A DNA stretch of 64,000 nt from Amorphophallus konjac (GCA_022559845.1 JAHNEJ010002205.1:62001-126000); one strand, 5' to 3'; shown: positions 10,181 to 21,742, counted from the first letter of the stretch. The notes: generated from the sequence alone by a model not told the origin. Made by a program: numbers and translations.

Positions 10181-13100
10181 CACATGACCAGGGCAGAGGT
10201 AGTGGCGTCGCAGCTCGTGGAAGGTACCGTTCAGATTTTGGGTTGTGCGGCTCGGGTTTTGTTCGATTCTGGCACGTCTCACTCGTTTGTTTCGGAGGAT
10301 TTTGCGCTAAGTATTGAGGAGCCGGTGACCCAGTTGTCTTGTGATTTGGCAGTAGAGTTACCTTCGGGTGATTTTATGATCACTCCGTATTGCTTTGATG
10401 AGATTCCTGTGTGGGTGGAAGGGCGGAGTTTGTCGGCTAGGCTCTATGCGTTGCCGCTTCAAGACTTTGATGTGATTTTGGGCATGGATTGGCTCGAGGC
10501 ACATCATGCGTTGATGGATTGCGGCTCGAAGAGGGTTTATTTCTGGCGACTTCACGGACCCACCTTCTATTTCCAAGGTATCAGGTCTTCCTCTTTCCGC
10601 TTTCTTATTTCTGTGATTCGAGCTCGTCGGTTGCTTGATGCGGGTTGTCAGGGTTTTTCCGCCTCTGTGGTTGTGACTGACCGGATGGAGCCGGATGTCG
10701 AGGACATCCCGGTGGTCTACGAGTTCCCAGATATTTTTCCGGAGGACTTACCTGGATTGCCTCCCCAGCGGGAGATTGATTTCGTGATCAAGGTTGTGCC
10801 TGGTACGGGACCTTTGGCGAAGGCTCCCTACCGTATGGCCCCCGCTGAGTTGAGGGAGTTGAGGGCGCAGTTGCAGGAGCTGCTGGCCAAGGGGTACATT
10901 CGTTCTAGCTTTTCCCCTTGGGGTGTGTCTGTGTTGTTTGTGAAGAAGAAGGACGGTAGCTTGCGATTGTGCATTGACTACCGGCAGCTGAATGAGGTGA
11001 CCATTAAGAACAAGTATCCGTTGCGGCGGATTGATGATTTGTTCGACCAACTTCAGTCTGCGCGAGTGTTCTCGCGAATTGATTTGCGGTCCGGTTACTA
11101 TCAGCTGAGGATTCGTGAGTCCGACGTGGAGAAGACTGCGTTCAGTATGAGGTACGGGCATTATGAGTTCTAGGTGATGCCGTTCGGGCTCGCTAATGCC
11201 CCCGCAGCCTTCATGGACTTGATGCAGAGGGTGTTTCGTCCGTATTTGGATCAGTTCGTGGTCATATTTGTGGACGACATCCTTGTTTATTCGCGGTCTG
11301 CCGAGAAGCATGCGTACCATTTGGGTGTGGTGCTGGAGACGTTGCGAGATCACCAGTTATATGCGAAGCTCAATAAGTGCGAATTCTGGATTTGTGAGGT
11401 GCACTTTTTGGGGCACGTGATTTCTGGTGATGGCATTTCCGTGGACCCCGCCAAGGTCGAGGCAGTAATGTAGTGGCCGAGGTCAAGGTCTGTGACGGAG
11501 ATCCGGAGTTTCTTGGGGCTTGCGGGCTATTATCGGCGGTTCATCCATGATTTTTCTCGCATTGCGGCCCCGATGACTAGACTCACGCGGAAGGATGTGC
11601 CTTTCGTCTGGTCTGAGGAGTGTGAGCAGAGTTTCAGGGAACTGAAGAGGTTACTCACCTCGGCTCCGGTGTTGATTTTGCCTTCTGGATCGGGAGACTT
11701 TGTGGTGTGTACAGATGCTTCCGGGGTCGGATTGGGTGCTGTGTTAATGCAGCATGGTAGAGTGGTGGCTTATGCCTCACGGCAGCTAAAGCCCCACGAG
11801 GAGAACTACCCTACCCATGACCTAGAGTTGGCGGCTGTGATCTTCGCGCTGAAGAGCAGGAGGCATTATCTGTACGGTGAGAGGTTCAAGGTGTTCACTG
11901 ATAATCAGAGTTTGAGGTATGTGTTCTCGCAGAGGAACCTTAACCTCAGGCAGAGGCGATGGATGGAGTTTATGAATGATTATGACTTCACCCTGTCTTA
12001 TCAGCCGGGCAGGATGAATGTCGTCGCCGATGCTTTGAGTCGGAAGGTTGAGGTCAGTGCCTTGATGTTGAGGAAGTGGAGGCGCTGGGAACAAGTGCCC
12101 GAAGTTTCGTTCAGGCTCAGGATTCCCCAGGATCTAGGGTTGGCAGTGCTTGCGAGTCTGACTGTCACGCCTGCTATCCGCCGTCAAGTGACAGAGGCTC
12201 AGCATGCAGACCCTGAGTTGTCCCGGATTTTGGCTTTGGCTGATGTGGAGCTCAGCGAGGACGGAGCCGTGAGATTCCGTGGTAGGCTGTACGTCCCAGC
12301 TGAGGAGCAGGTTCGTCGTGCGGTGTTGCGTGAGGCACATGGGAGCAGGTACACCGTACATCCGGGTGCGATGAAGATGTATCGGAACTTGCGGAGACAG
12401 TTCTGGTCGCCTGGTATGAAGAGAGATGCTGCCGAATTTGTGGCCAGGTGCCTGACCTGTCAGCAGGTGAAGGCGGAGCATCAGCGATCGGGAGGTACTC
12501 TCCAGCCCTTGGATGTTCTTGCGTGGAAGTGGGACCACGTGACCACGGATTTTGTGGTGGGATTACCGAGGACTCCGAGTGGTCAGGACAGTATTTGGTT
12601 GCTGGTGGATAGGCTGACGAAGGTGACTCGGTTGTTATCGGTCAAAGTCAGCTGGAGCGTGTCCGGGTTGGCTCATCTTTATGTGGAGCGGATCGTCCCG
12701 TTGCATGGGACTCCCATTTCCATCGTGTCGGATCGGGATCCGCACTTCACTTCTGGATTCTGGGGGAGTTTCCAGCGAGCGCTTGGTACGGATTTGACTT
12801 TTAGCTCGGCGTATCATCCTCAGTTAGATGGTCAGTCAGAGAGGACCATTCAGACTTTGGAGGACATGTTGAGATCCTACTGCCTGGAGTGGCAGGGGAG
12901 TTGGATTCACCACCTACCGTTGGTGGAGTTTGCCTACAACAACAGCTATCATTCGAGCATCGGCATGGCTCCTTATGAGGCTTTGTATGGGCGTCCGTGT
13001 CGTACTCCACTTGATTGGTTTGAGGTCGGTGAGCGTGTTCTGACGGGACCGGAGCTGGTGCAACAGTGTGTGGAGGTTGTGCACCTGGTCCGTCGGAACA

Positions 13101-13588
13101 TGTTAGTGGCCCAGAGTCGGCAGAAGAGCTATGCTGACCGTAGGCGGCAGTCCCTCGAGTTCGCCATGGGCGATCGCGTGTTCTTGAGAGTTTTTCCGAT
13201 GAAGGGGGTGATGCACTTTGGACGGCGTGAGAAGCTGAGTTTCCGCTATATTGGCCCTTTTGTGATTGTGGAGCGCATCGGTGAAGTTGCTTATCGGTTG
13301 TAGTTACCCCCTGAGTTGGCGTCGGTGCATGACGTGTTCCACGTCTCAATGTTGCGGAAGTATATGCCCGATGACTCTCATGTGCTCGAGAATTCTGTTT
13401 GACCCGAGGTGACTCCAGATCTTTCTCTCCCAGAGTTTCCGGTCCGCGTGGAGGATAGGCGAGAGCAGCGCCTGCGGAACAAGGTCATCCCCTTGGTTAA
13501 GGTGGTGTGGCAGCGGCACTCTGGTGGTGAGGCTTCTTGGGAGCGTGAGGAGGAGATACGTCATCAATTCCATTACCTGTTTAAGTGA
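10181..13588 (+). pseudogene. Tekay-like Pol: protease, RT, RNase H, integrase, chromodomain-like tail
   Basis: One reading frame runs to 13588 with no frameshift, broken only by TAG at 11171, 11471 and 13301 and TGA at 13400. Domains in order: protease ([12 protein letters not shown], about 10260); RT (10700-11470, with [20 protein letters not shown] and [10 protein letters not shown]); RNase H (about 11690-12050, with CTDASGVGLGAVL, ending ADALSRK); integrase (about 12280-13300, with an HHCC finger, DFVVGLP, SDRDPHF and DGQSERT as the catalytic D, D and E); and a chromodomain-like end (VEDRREQRLRNKVIPLVKVV, ASWEREEEIR). The tail is typical of Tekay-type chromoviruses, where it is thought to target heterochromatin. 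Its PPT follows at once. Absence of frameshifts suggests a fairly young copy. Confidence 0.88.
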
Positions 13589-13640
13589 GTCTTCCTCTTC
13601 TTTCCCCTTGGGTTGTCCTCAATTTCGAGGATGGAATTCT

Positions 13641-13654
13641 TTAAGGGGGGAGGG
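13641..13654 (+). other. Polypurine tract of the Tekay-like element
   Basis: ttaaggggggaggg, 52 bp after the end of pol. It primes plus-strand DNA synthesis in the family. Its last five bases (GAGGG, 13650-13654) form one copy of the target duplication of the Ogre-like element. Confidence 0.85.
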
Positions 13655-13945
13655 TGCAGACACGCTGTTTCTAACATCCCCTGAGAAAATCTCATATTAC
13701 TATATGACGCCCCGCAGTGGCTTTCGCACCTGAATCGCTTGAGTGCTTCCTATTCTTGATTCTTTTTCGTCCCTTTGAGTGGGTAACGTAACACTCCTGC
13801 AGCATCCGAAAATCACATCGTCGCGGAAATCAAGCAGCATACGGACGACATCACCACCGATCGGACGCATCAGAAGATTCCGAAGACAGGAATTGTCCGA
13901 CGGACGGCTGCCGACGCCCTTTCGGGGGAATCCGGGGGGTCTTCA

Positions 13946-14547
13946 TGGAGGCGTCCAGGCCCATGGACGCCTCCATTAATTTGAAAATATATAAAAAGTA
14001 TAAAAAATAAATGAAAATGAAAAATCATGAAAGCGTCCACTTGACTTGACACCTTCATCAATGACAAAAAATAAAAAAAATATAAAATAAAAGAATAATA
14101 TACTTGAAGGCGTCCATGGCCCTGGACGCCTCCTTTTGAGGCGTCTAGATGCCTAGACGCCTTCATTATCCAGCTCACGGGCGCCCCCGATCCGCCGATC
14201 GATCTGTCGTTTCGGAAAAATCCAAAAACTTTGAGGCGTCCAGGTGCCTGGACGCCTTCAATCTCCAACATCCGGACAAACCGAACCGCCGCTCGATTTG
14301 ACGTTGTGCAAAAATCCAAGAGTATGAAGACGTCTTCCCAACTAGACGCTCCCATTCGTGAGTCACGGGCGCCCATCAAAACCACGCGTTGTACCAAACC
14401 ACGTGAGGCTTTCGGCGGGGTTCCGGTGGGCTGTTATAAAGGCGTCCAGTTGCCTGGACGCCTTCTTTAAAATATTCAGAATAAAAAATAAAAAAATAAA
14501 ATATTTCTTTTGCCTCAGTGGAGGCGTCCAGGGGCCTGGACGCCTCC
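13946..14547 (+). repeat. Eight palindromes of the GGCGTCC...GGACGCC family
   Basis: Copies near 13946, 14030, 14107, 14137, 14233, 14328, 14441 and 14520. Best form: arms GGAGGCGTCCAGG and CCTGGACGCCTCC with 2-3 central bases. Copies at 14030 and 14328 are degenerate. AT-rich spacers separate some of them. Confidence 0.9.
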
Positions 14548-14560
14548 ATCCTCCGGAGCT

Positions 14561-14570
14561 CTATAAATAG
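14561..14570 (+). promoter_or_regulatory. TATA box of the Ogre-like LTR
   Basis: ctataaatag, 13 bp after the last palindrome; conserved in the 3' LTR near 49633. Transcription would start near 14590. Confidence 0.7.
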
Positions 14571-15201
14571 AAGACCCCCCCTCAGTCCGAGGGAGAGCTT
14601 TTGAGAGGTCCGACAGGCTGTTGGAACCCAGAGTATGCCAGATGTTTTTCTAACCCGTAGGTCTTTTTCAGGGGGAGGTTCTGCCAGCTTTTCGGGTGCT
14701 CACGCTCGCGGGAGGAGGGCCGCCTTCGTCCACCGTGCTTCCACGCCGTCCCTACGCTGCCGAAGCTCCGCCGGATTTCGCCATCGGCACATCCAATAAG
14801 CCAATCCTTTCCTTTTCTTCGTAGTTCTTTTACATTCATCATCTCGCATCCTCCATTTCCCTTCATAAGGGAGCCTTCTTTTATATACCTCTTTGCATAA
14901 TTTCATTCATCATTGCATTTCCCTCCTACTCGTGTCCAAGAGGGGTTTAAAACCACACCAACCAGGTGTGTCTCCTGCCACAATTTCATCACTTTTATTG
15001 TAAAAGATTGATACTACACTACCATTTTCTAATTCTGTTTATCTACTGTCTGTTGTTTTGCAATGGTAATTGAAGAAAGCCCTCTCCGACGGCCGGCCGA
15101 AGGGGGAGGAAGAAGCAACCCGCCACTTCCTGCTAGTGAGGTAGGCGCAATCACTCTTTATTTTTGGGGTCCTCGACCCCTGACGATCACATCATAGTTT
15201 C

Positions 15202-16020
15202 GAGGCCGCGGCGAGTAATTTCCCGCAATGGCCGTTTGAATTCTATCTGCTCCTTGTTATATCTTGAACTGTTCTTATACCTGCCATATTCTCGAGGCCG
15301 CGGCGAGTCACTTCCCACAATGGCCGTTTGAATTCTGCTTCTTTTTATACTCTGTTATATCTCTTATACCTGCCATATTCTCGAGGCCGCGGCGAGTCAC
15401 TTCCCGCAATGGCCGTTTGAATTCTGCTTCTTTTATACCATGTTATCTCTATTTTGCTATATCCTCGAGGCCGCGGCGAGTCACTTCCCGCAATGGCCGT
15501 TTGAATTCTGCTTCTTTTTATACCCTGTTATATCTCTTATACCTGCCATATTCTTGAGGCCGCGGCGAGTCACTTCCCGCAATGGCCGTTTGAATTCTGC
15601 TTCTTTTATACCCTGTTATCTCTATTTTGCTATATCCTCGAGGCCGCGGCGAGTCACTTCCCGCAATGGCCGTTTGAATTCTGCTTCTTTTATACCCTGT
15701 TATCTCTATTTTGCTATATCCTCGAGGCCGCGGCGAGTCACTTCCCGCAATGGTCGTTTGAATTCTGCTTCTTTTTATATCTTGTTATATCTCTATTCTG
15801 CTATACTCTCGAGGCCGCGGCGAGTCACTTCCCGCAATGGCCGTTTGAATTCTGTCTGCTCCTTGTTATATCTTGAACTGCTTCCATATCTGCTATAATC
15901 TCGAGGCCGCGGCGAGTCACTTCCCGCAATGGCCGTTTCAATTCTTGCTATTTAATTTCCGCACCATTCCCATCCCCCGAGGCCGCGGCGAGTCACTTCC
16001 CGCTATGACCCTTTAACCCC
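15202..16020 (+). repeat. Tandem repeat, 10 units of ~84-92 bp
   Basis: Each unit starts gaggccgcggcgagtcactt and continues with a conserved cccgcaatggccgtttgaat block. Unit starts: 15202, 15294, 15383, 15467, 15556, 15640, 15724, 15811, 15903, 15979. It lies in the transcribed R/U5 part. Open frames across it are by-products of the repeat. Confidence 0.92.
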
Positions 16021-16210
16021 CATATCTTGCTATATTACATCTGTCCCACACGCCCCGCCGGAGCAATCTCCCGTGGTGGCATCTTCTCTCCTCTCTTCTT
16101 CTTTCTGTGTTACAGCATAAACGAGCCCCTCGCGCGCTCCGCTTTCGCCCCTCCCCGCGGGCACATCATCATCATCATTGTATTACATCCGCGTGACGTC
16201 GCACATAGAT

Positions 16211-16228
16211 TGGCGATCACAGTGGGAC
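16211..16228 (+). other. Primer-binding site, tRNA-Arg-like
   Basis: TGGCGATCACAGTGGGAC three bases after the LTR. The TGGCGA...GTGGGGAC-type site is what I recall for Ogre-group elements; the exact tRNA was not checked. Confidence 0.55.
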
Positions 16229-16776
16229 TTCTGGTTGCTTTCTTTCAATTACCCTTGTAGTTTCTTGTAATTTGCTTTATTGTCTCTTGTGTGTTGTGAT
16301 ATCTTGATTGTTTTATTGTTCTGTTGCGCTCCATATATCTGTCAGCATTTCATTACATACATCCATCCCGCTTTTCTATTCTTTTTTATTTTTTCTAAGG
16401 ATCACCCTCTCTCGGTGAAGGAAGGACTCTCCGTTCGGGAATTCCTCTCAACGGACTAGAATCTCCTCCACTGGGACCTCCGTAAGTCCCCGACATCGAA
16501 GAATCTCCTCTTCGTTCACTAGGCTGGTTGTACCATTGAAGTTCCCCGGAGTTAGTCGACCCATTCGTGGTGAGACGAGAGCCCCTAGCTGACACGGCGA
16601 TGAAACAAAAACGAACTAGGGTCCCTATTTTGTGAGAACTTTAGATCTGGTTAAAAACACAAAAAAAAAATCATCAAAATCAAAACACAAAAAAGGCGTA
16701 AAGGCATTCACTTATTTGATAATCTTTACTATTTGCTTGCCGGTGTATGTTTTTGCATTTCGGAAAAACTCTGAGC
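16229..16776 (+). other. Leader of the Ogre-like element, no gene seen
   Basis: Non-coding stretch between PBS and the first Gag Met. Mixed then A-rich sequence; no upstream extra ORF recognised. Confidence 0.5.
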
Positions 16777-18677
16777 ATGGCTCACGAGTATTTTGAGGAG
16801 AACCACCCTAGTCGTGGTGAGTCAGTCGAGCCGCGAGTCCATGCTATGGACTCGGGTCCTTCCCATGAGCCCTCACGTGAGGTGCAGGTTACCGCAGGGG
16901 ACACATCCCCACCACAAGACATCTCCTCCCTGCTAGGTGTCCTCGCCAACATGGAGCTTACCCCTGAGCAGCTCCGGGCCTTCCAGGCCATTCTGAAAGG
17001 AAAGTCTGTTTCTCCTGCACCCTAGGGGTCAACCCCAGCCATCGCACTCGTCCAAGAATCGGTGCAGGCCATCCCATCTCCTTCACTGGCGCAAGCCATC
17101 CAGTCTCCCTCGCTTCAAGGGCAGGCGAGTCAACAACCACCATCGTTCCAATTCCCTTCACAATCTCAAACCCCTGCTGTTCCCCACATGCCTCTCCAGC
17201 CGGGGCCAACTGCCGGCTGCCCGGCAGCTCCCTCTCATTCGGGGTTTCCCCCTCAAGTCGCCTGGAGACATTTTCCTCCCCAGTGGCAGGTGCCACCTTC
17301 ACCTCCCGAGGAGCTCGCCCAATCGCTCCTCAACAGGTTCAATAGAATGGACGAACAATTTCAAAATTTGAAGAAAATAGTAGACGTGAAATTCACCCCG
17401 GAGGTTGCTTTGCCAATCCTTCCGGTCATCCATCTTCCTCCCTCCGAAATGCCCACGTACCGCAGGTACAATGGCACTGGCAACCCCTTTATTCACCTCA
17501 AGGACTTCATGTATGAGTCCTCCTATTGGCAAAATGATCAGAGATCCCTGGCATACCTCTTTCGGAGGTCATTGGATGGTCCTGCGCTAGAGTGGTTCTA
17601 TTCTTTGGAGCCCGGCGAGGTCGAAATTTTTGAAACAGTCCAGAGAAGATTTTTACAAAAGTATCGGGATAGGGTCGGTCCCTCTCTTTCCATTACCGAC
17701 CTAGTGGCCAAGAAAATGAAGCCCGACGAAGATTTCATCCGTTATGCTGATAGATGGAGGTCTCTGGCAGAAAGGATAAGGGATACCCTCTCAGAGCCCG
17801 AACAAGTGAAGATGATTGTGTCCAATGCAACCCCACAGTTCAGGCATGTCCTGGCCATGAACAAGTTGGCCACAATGGAAGAGCTCTATGAGAGGGCCCG
17901 ATATATCCAAACCCAGTTAAAAGATTCCCCTATCATGCACATGTTTGAGCCGCCAAAGCCCAAGATAGTCAGAAAGACAGGCACTGGTGTCCCGAGTGGA
18001 GCGACAGAAGGGGTCGTAACAAATGAGCAAGTGAGTGCAGTCAACAATGCCAACTATGCAGCCAACCCAAGGTTCCCTCAAATGTCTCGACTTCCCCTCC
18101 AACAAGGTCCTTTTCCCTCTCGTCCTACACCCCAAAATAATCCACCCCAGAACAACATGCCTCCACCATTTCCCCCCCCCCCCAACAACAACGACCCCAG
18201 CAACAACAACCACCACCTCCATACCACCAAGTTCCACCCCCAAAGAATTATGGACCCCCACAGCAACAGAGGAGACCAATCGGCCCCAAGAGAGCCCATT
18301 ACCCACCGTTGCCAGAAACCTTAGCAGATATTTTCAATGCCCTCATGGTCTCAAATACACTCGTCTTACCTAGGGAGAGGCTCGCATGGCCCCCGAATGT
18401 CGACACTTCCAGATACTGTGTCTACCACAGGCAGCCAGGACACACAATAGAGAATTATTTTCACTTTAAGGACTACATCTATGATGTGAATGATGAGAGT
18501 GGGATTGACTGGGATGAAATGAGGCGATACGTCGCCGCTCTCAAAGCCAGGAGACCCCCTCCAAGACCACAGTTCCAACAACAGCAGCAACAACCACAGC
18601 AACAGCCTCAGCAGGCACAACAACAACAACAGCCCAACATGGGCATAATTCAGAATTCATTGTCGGAGCACCAATAG
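16777..18677 (+). pseudogene. Ogre/Tat-like Gag
   Basis: I start it at the Met of MAHEYFEENHPSRGESVEPR, the first in the long frame after the leader. A proline/glutamine-rich N-terminal region is followed by the capsid-like core (about 17400-17950: MPTYRRYNGTGNPFIHLKDF, then SLDGPALEWFYSLEPGEVEI and RFLQKYRDRVG) and, near 18415, the Tat-lineage block YCVYHRQPGHTIENYFHFKD, a zinc-finger-like motif. In-frame TAGs lie at 17023 and 18675. A 12-C run at 18172-18183 is where the frame slips; the continuing frame encodes a Gln/Pro-rich stretch. The family role is particle assembly and RNA packaging. Gag, protease and pol are probably one polyprotein in intact relatives. Confidence 0.8.
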
Positions 18678-20536
18678 CCCAATCACCAGGTTAACACCAT
18701 CTCCTCCTTCTCGAAAGTCAGGAGAGAGCAGGTGTGGCACCCAGAAAGTACCTCTATTCTTTCTACCGTCAACCCTATCGTCATGCAACCCCCTCGCCTT
18801 GCCCGGGTAGCACCTCTGTCTCATCAATCCGCATCAGTACCGCCTTCACCATTTCCACTGCCATCACGTCCTCTCATTCGCACCCCAATGACCTATCGGC
18901 CAACACCCTCCACTACGCCCCCACACCCTCTCATCTTCTCTCACTCCATTTTGCCGTCCACCTCTACTACATCTACCCCTATGCCTTCCAAACCTCTCAT
19001 CATCCGTCAACCATACCTGACCCCACCTATCTTCACAATACCATCACCAATGCCTTCAAAACCACTCATCACCCACCATCCCTCTCAAAACCATTACCCG
19101 CCTCAAGCCTTATCCACTTCCACTTTGCCTCCACCTCTACCTTCCAAACCCCTTATCCTTCATCGCCCATATGATATCCCCTCTACCTCCGCCGAACAAA
19201 CCTCTCATCAGAATCCCTACTCCCATTGCTACTCCAGCTTCGTCAACCATTCCTCCACCACTACCCCTCAAACCTCTGTTAAAACCCACAGCTACCCCCA
19301 TAGAGGTACAAAAGCTGCAGGCAATGGTGCTCCGGAGTGGAAGGATTTTCCACAGGGTCTTCCCCCAGAACAATCAGAACCCCGAGCAATCTCTGCCAGA
19401 GAAGGACGAAGGAGAACAGCCAGAAAAATCTATCCCTGGAACACAATATGATTTGTTGAAACACTTGGACAAGACACCTGCTCGGATCTCCATCCTCGAG
19501 CTGCTTTAAAGGTCCACGTCCCATCAGGCGGCCTTGATGGAATATCTTCAAAAGGTCATGGTGAATGAAGACCTCCCCGTAGAGAAATTTTCAACCGTCC
19601 TGACACCAACAGACACACAACCGGCCATCATGTTTCACAACTACGAGCTCGCTCCCAAGGAAGCTCGAAGATATGCGTTGGGCATTGCAATAAAAATCAA
19701 TGGAGTCTCCATAAACCCGTGCCTTGTGGACATGGGTGCGTCCATAAATGTGATCTCCATGAGCACCCTTCAGTTGTGTGGGGTCAACGAGGAACAGATA
19801 AGACCTTCCTCGATCATAGTCACAGCTTATGACAAAAGCAAAAGGCCGCCACAAGGGATGATTATCCTGAAAGCGAAGCTAGGCCCGGTGTCAGTCTCCA
19901 CGGAATTCCACGTCCTTGACATGGACCCCACATTCAAGGCCATACTGGGTCGCCCCTACATTGAAGCCATGGATGCTGTGCCTTCCACCAACCATCAGTG
20001 CTTAAAGTTTCCTTACAATGGGAGAATTATTAAAGTGGTCAATACACCTGTCCTTCACACAGTAGATGCTATCAACACCTCTTTGCCCTCTGTTTGGCCG
20101 TCTCATCGGCCCATATTGTCGTTGTTGGATGTGTGTGATTCATCTCACATTCCGCTAACACCAAAGAAGCCAATCAAGGCGACAACGCCATATCTCCCTT
20201 TTCATTCCAAAGGTTGGGAGATTATGAGGAATATCGGCTATCAACAGGGTAAAGGTCTGGGTGCGCAACTACAAGGTAGGCTGAAACCACCAAAGGAGAT
20301 CAGGCCGAACCGCAGGTTTGGCCTAGGCTTCAAAGGACCACTCAAGACGGATTGGAAGCCCCTCACGTGGACCCTATCAAACCACTTCAACAAAGGGTCC
20401 ATTATTCAGATGGGGGATTACCCGCAAGAAACGCCTGGGGGATCACATGCTGTGTATTTGGCTGAAAAATATCCGAGGGTCACCAAAAGAGGTAAGATCA
20501 AAGATCCAGAATGCGAATGGGACAAGTGGTTTGATA
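18678..20536 (+). pseudogene. Ogre-like Pro/Ser-rich linker, aspartic protease and G-patch domain
   Basis: A Pro/Ser/Thr-rich linker (to about 19250, one frameshift inside) leads to YDLLKHLDKTPARISILELL and, after a TAA at 19507, the protease (GVSINPCLVDMGASINVISM with catalytic Asp, then FKAILGRPYIEAM). At about 20200-20330 lies a G-patch: KGWEIMRNIGYQQGKGLGAQ, continuing to FGLGF. G-patches bind nucleic acid or helicases in other proteins. The frame is cut at 20537 by the Sirevirus and resumes in the same frame at 31250. Confidence 0.82.
20532..20536. repeat. Target-site duplication TGATA, left copy
   Basis: Identical to 31245-31249 on the other side of the Sirevirus. Removing the insertion and one copy restores the host reading frame. 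Confidence 0.95.
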
Positions 20537-20924
20537 TGTTAGGGTGCTAGGCCCGGATACAGAGGGGGGGTGAATGTAACCCTCTAGAAAATATAGCCCA
20601 AATTAAAATATTGAAGTTCAGATATGCGGAGTAAGACTAATGAGCTTTCCAAGATGAAATGATAAGGCAACATATGGACAAACAGTTGGACTGCAACAAT
20701 GCAGCCACTTGATCAACCAGAAACGAAGGCAGAGCTAAACAACGCAAACACACTAAGCAGAATATAATGCTCAAAAATTAACTCTCGAGATAATGCAACT
20801 AGCCAAGCATGCGCAACCTGTGAATGGGAGGTAGAAGATATGGAGCTAACGCAAGGCAAACCACTGCACAAATAGTTTTAAGGTGGTTCGGTCCTTCAGA
20901 CCTACATCCACCCCTCACTCCCAA

Positions 20925-21310
20925 CCGGAGTGAGGCTTCACTAGCCAATGCTAGAACCAAGCAGACTCAGTCTGCAACATGTGCTGACACACAGCTTGAA
21001 CAAGGGAACAAACTCCCCTCTTCCTCCCAACCGAAGGGACACCCTAAGTGACTCCCAGTCACTTGGAAACCAGAAACGCAAAGTCTCACTTCCTCCAAAC
21101 CGGAGGGAACACACCAGTGACTCCCCGTCACCAGCAAACCAGAGGTCGAAGACCTCTTTTCCTCCAACCGGAGGGACCCCTGGACTTGCAACCCGCAAGC
21201 CCAGAACCGGATATCAGATCTCCCTTCCTCCAAACTGGAGGGAACACACAAGTGACTTCCAGCCACTTGCAAATTAGAGGTCGCAGACCTCTCTTCCTCC
21301 ATACCAGGAG
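20925..21310. repeat. Dense array of short hairpins in the LTR leader (3' LTR copy)
   Basis: The constant hairpin CCTCC(C/A)AACCGGAGG alternates with variable ones such as AAGTGACTcccAGTCACTT and AGAGGTCgaaGACCTCT. Same array in the other LTR at 28698-29095. It lies downstream of the minus-strand TATA box, so it is transcribed. Confidence 0.85.
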
Positions 21311-21742
21311 GGACCCGACCTCAATCAAGAGGATCGGAAGTACAAAGCTAACCAAATGAAAAAGGGCAAAATAAGAAGGGGAAAATACACAGCGATCAGA
21401 AAGCTGTAAAGAAAAATAACACAAATGTGGCTCGCATGGAGCTAACTGGACTGGATTTGATCCACGGTCCAGTAGACAGATCTTCAGGTAAGCTTCTCTT
21501 CCTCTTCTCTTCTCTCTCACTTTCTTTTTCTCTCTACCCTCACGAGCTCTCTAACTCTCTCTTTCTCTTCTTCTTCTTCTGCTCTTCTTCTCTTTCTTTT
21601 CTTCTTCTTTCGCAGGCTCTCTCTGTCTCTTCTCTTCTCTTCTTCTTCTTTTTCTTCCTCTTTTCTTTTTCTCTGGATCGAAGGACTTTCTGCTCTCCAG
21701 GCTTCTTCTTCGATCACCTTCATCTGTTGGATGAAGGCTTCC

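Larger units (their letters stand above)
13655..16207 (+). repeat. 5' LTR of the Ogre-like element (2553 bp)
   Basis: Matches 48735-51026 nearly throughout. Begins TGCAGACACG (TGTAGACACG in the partner) and ends GTCGCACATA just before the PBS. U3 holds eight GGCGTCC palindromes (13946-14547), a TATA box at 14561, and R/U5 holds ten ~88-bp tandem units. Confidence 0.88.

Noticed and set aside
15264..15898. Long plus-strand frames across the LTR repeats that look like a repeated protein
   Set aside because: They follow the ~88-bp tandem DNA repeat and shift frame between units; no start context or domain.
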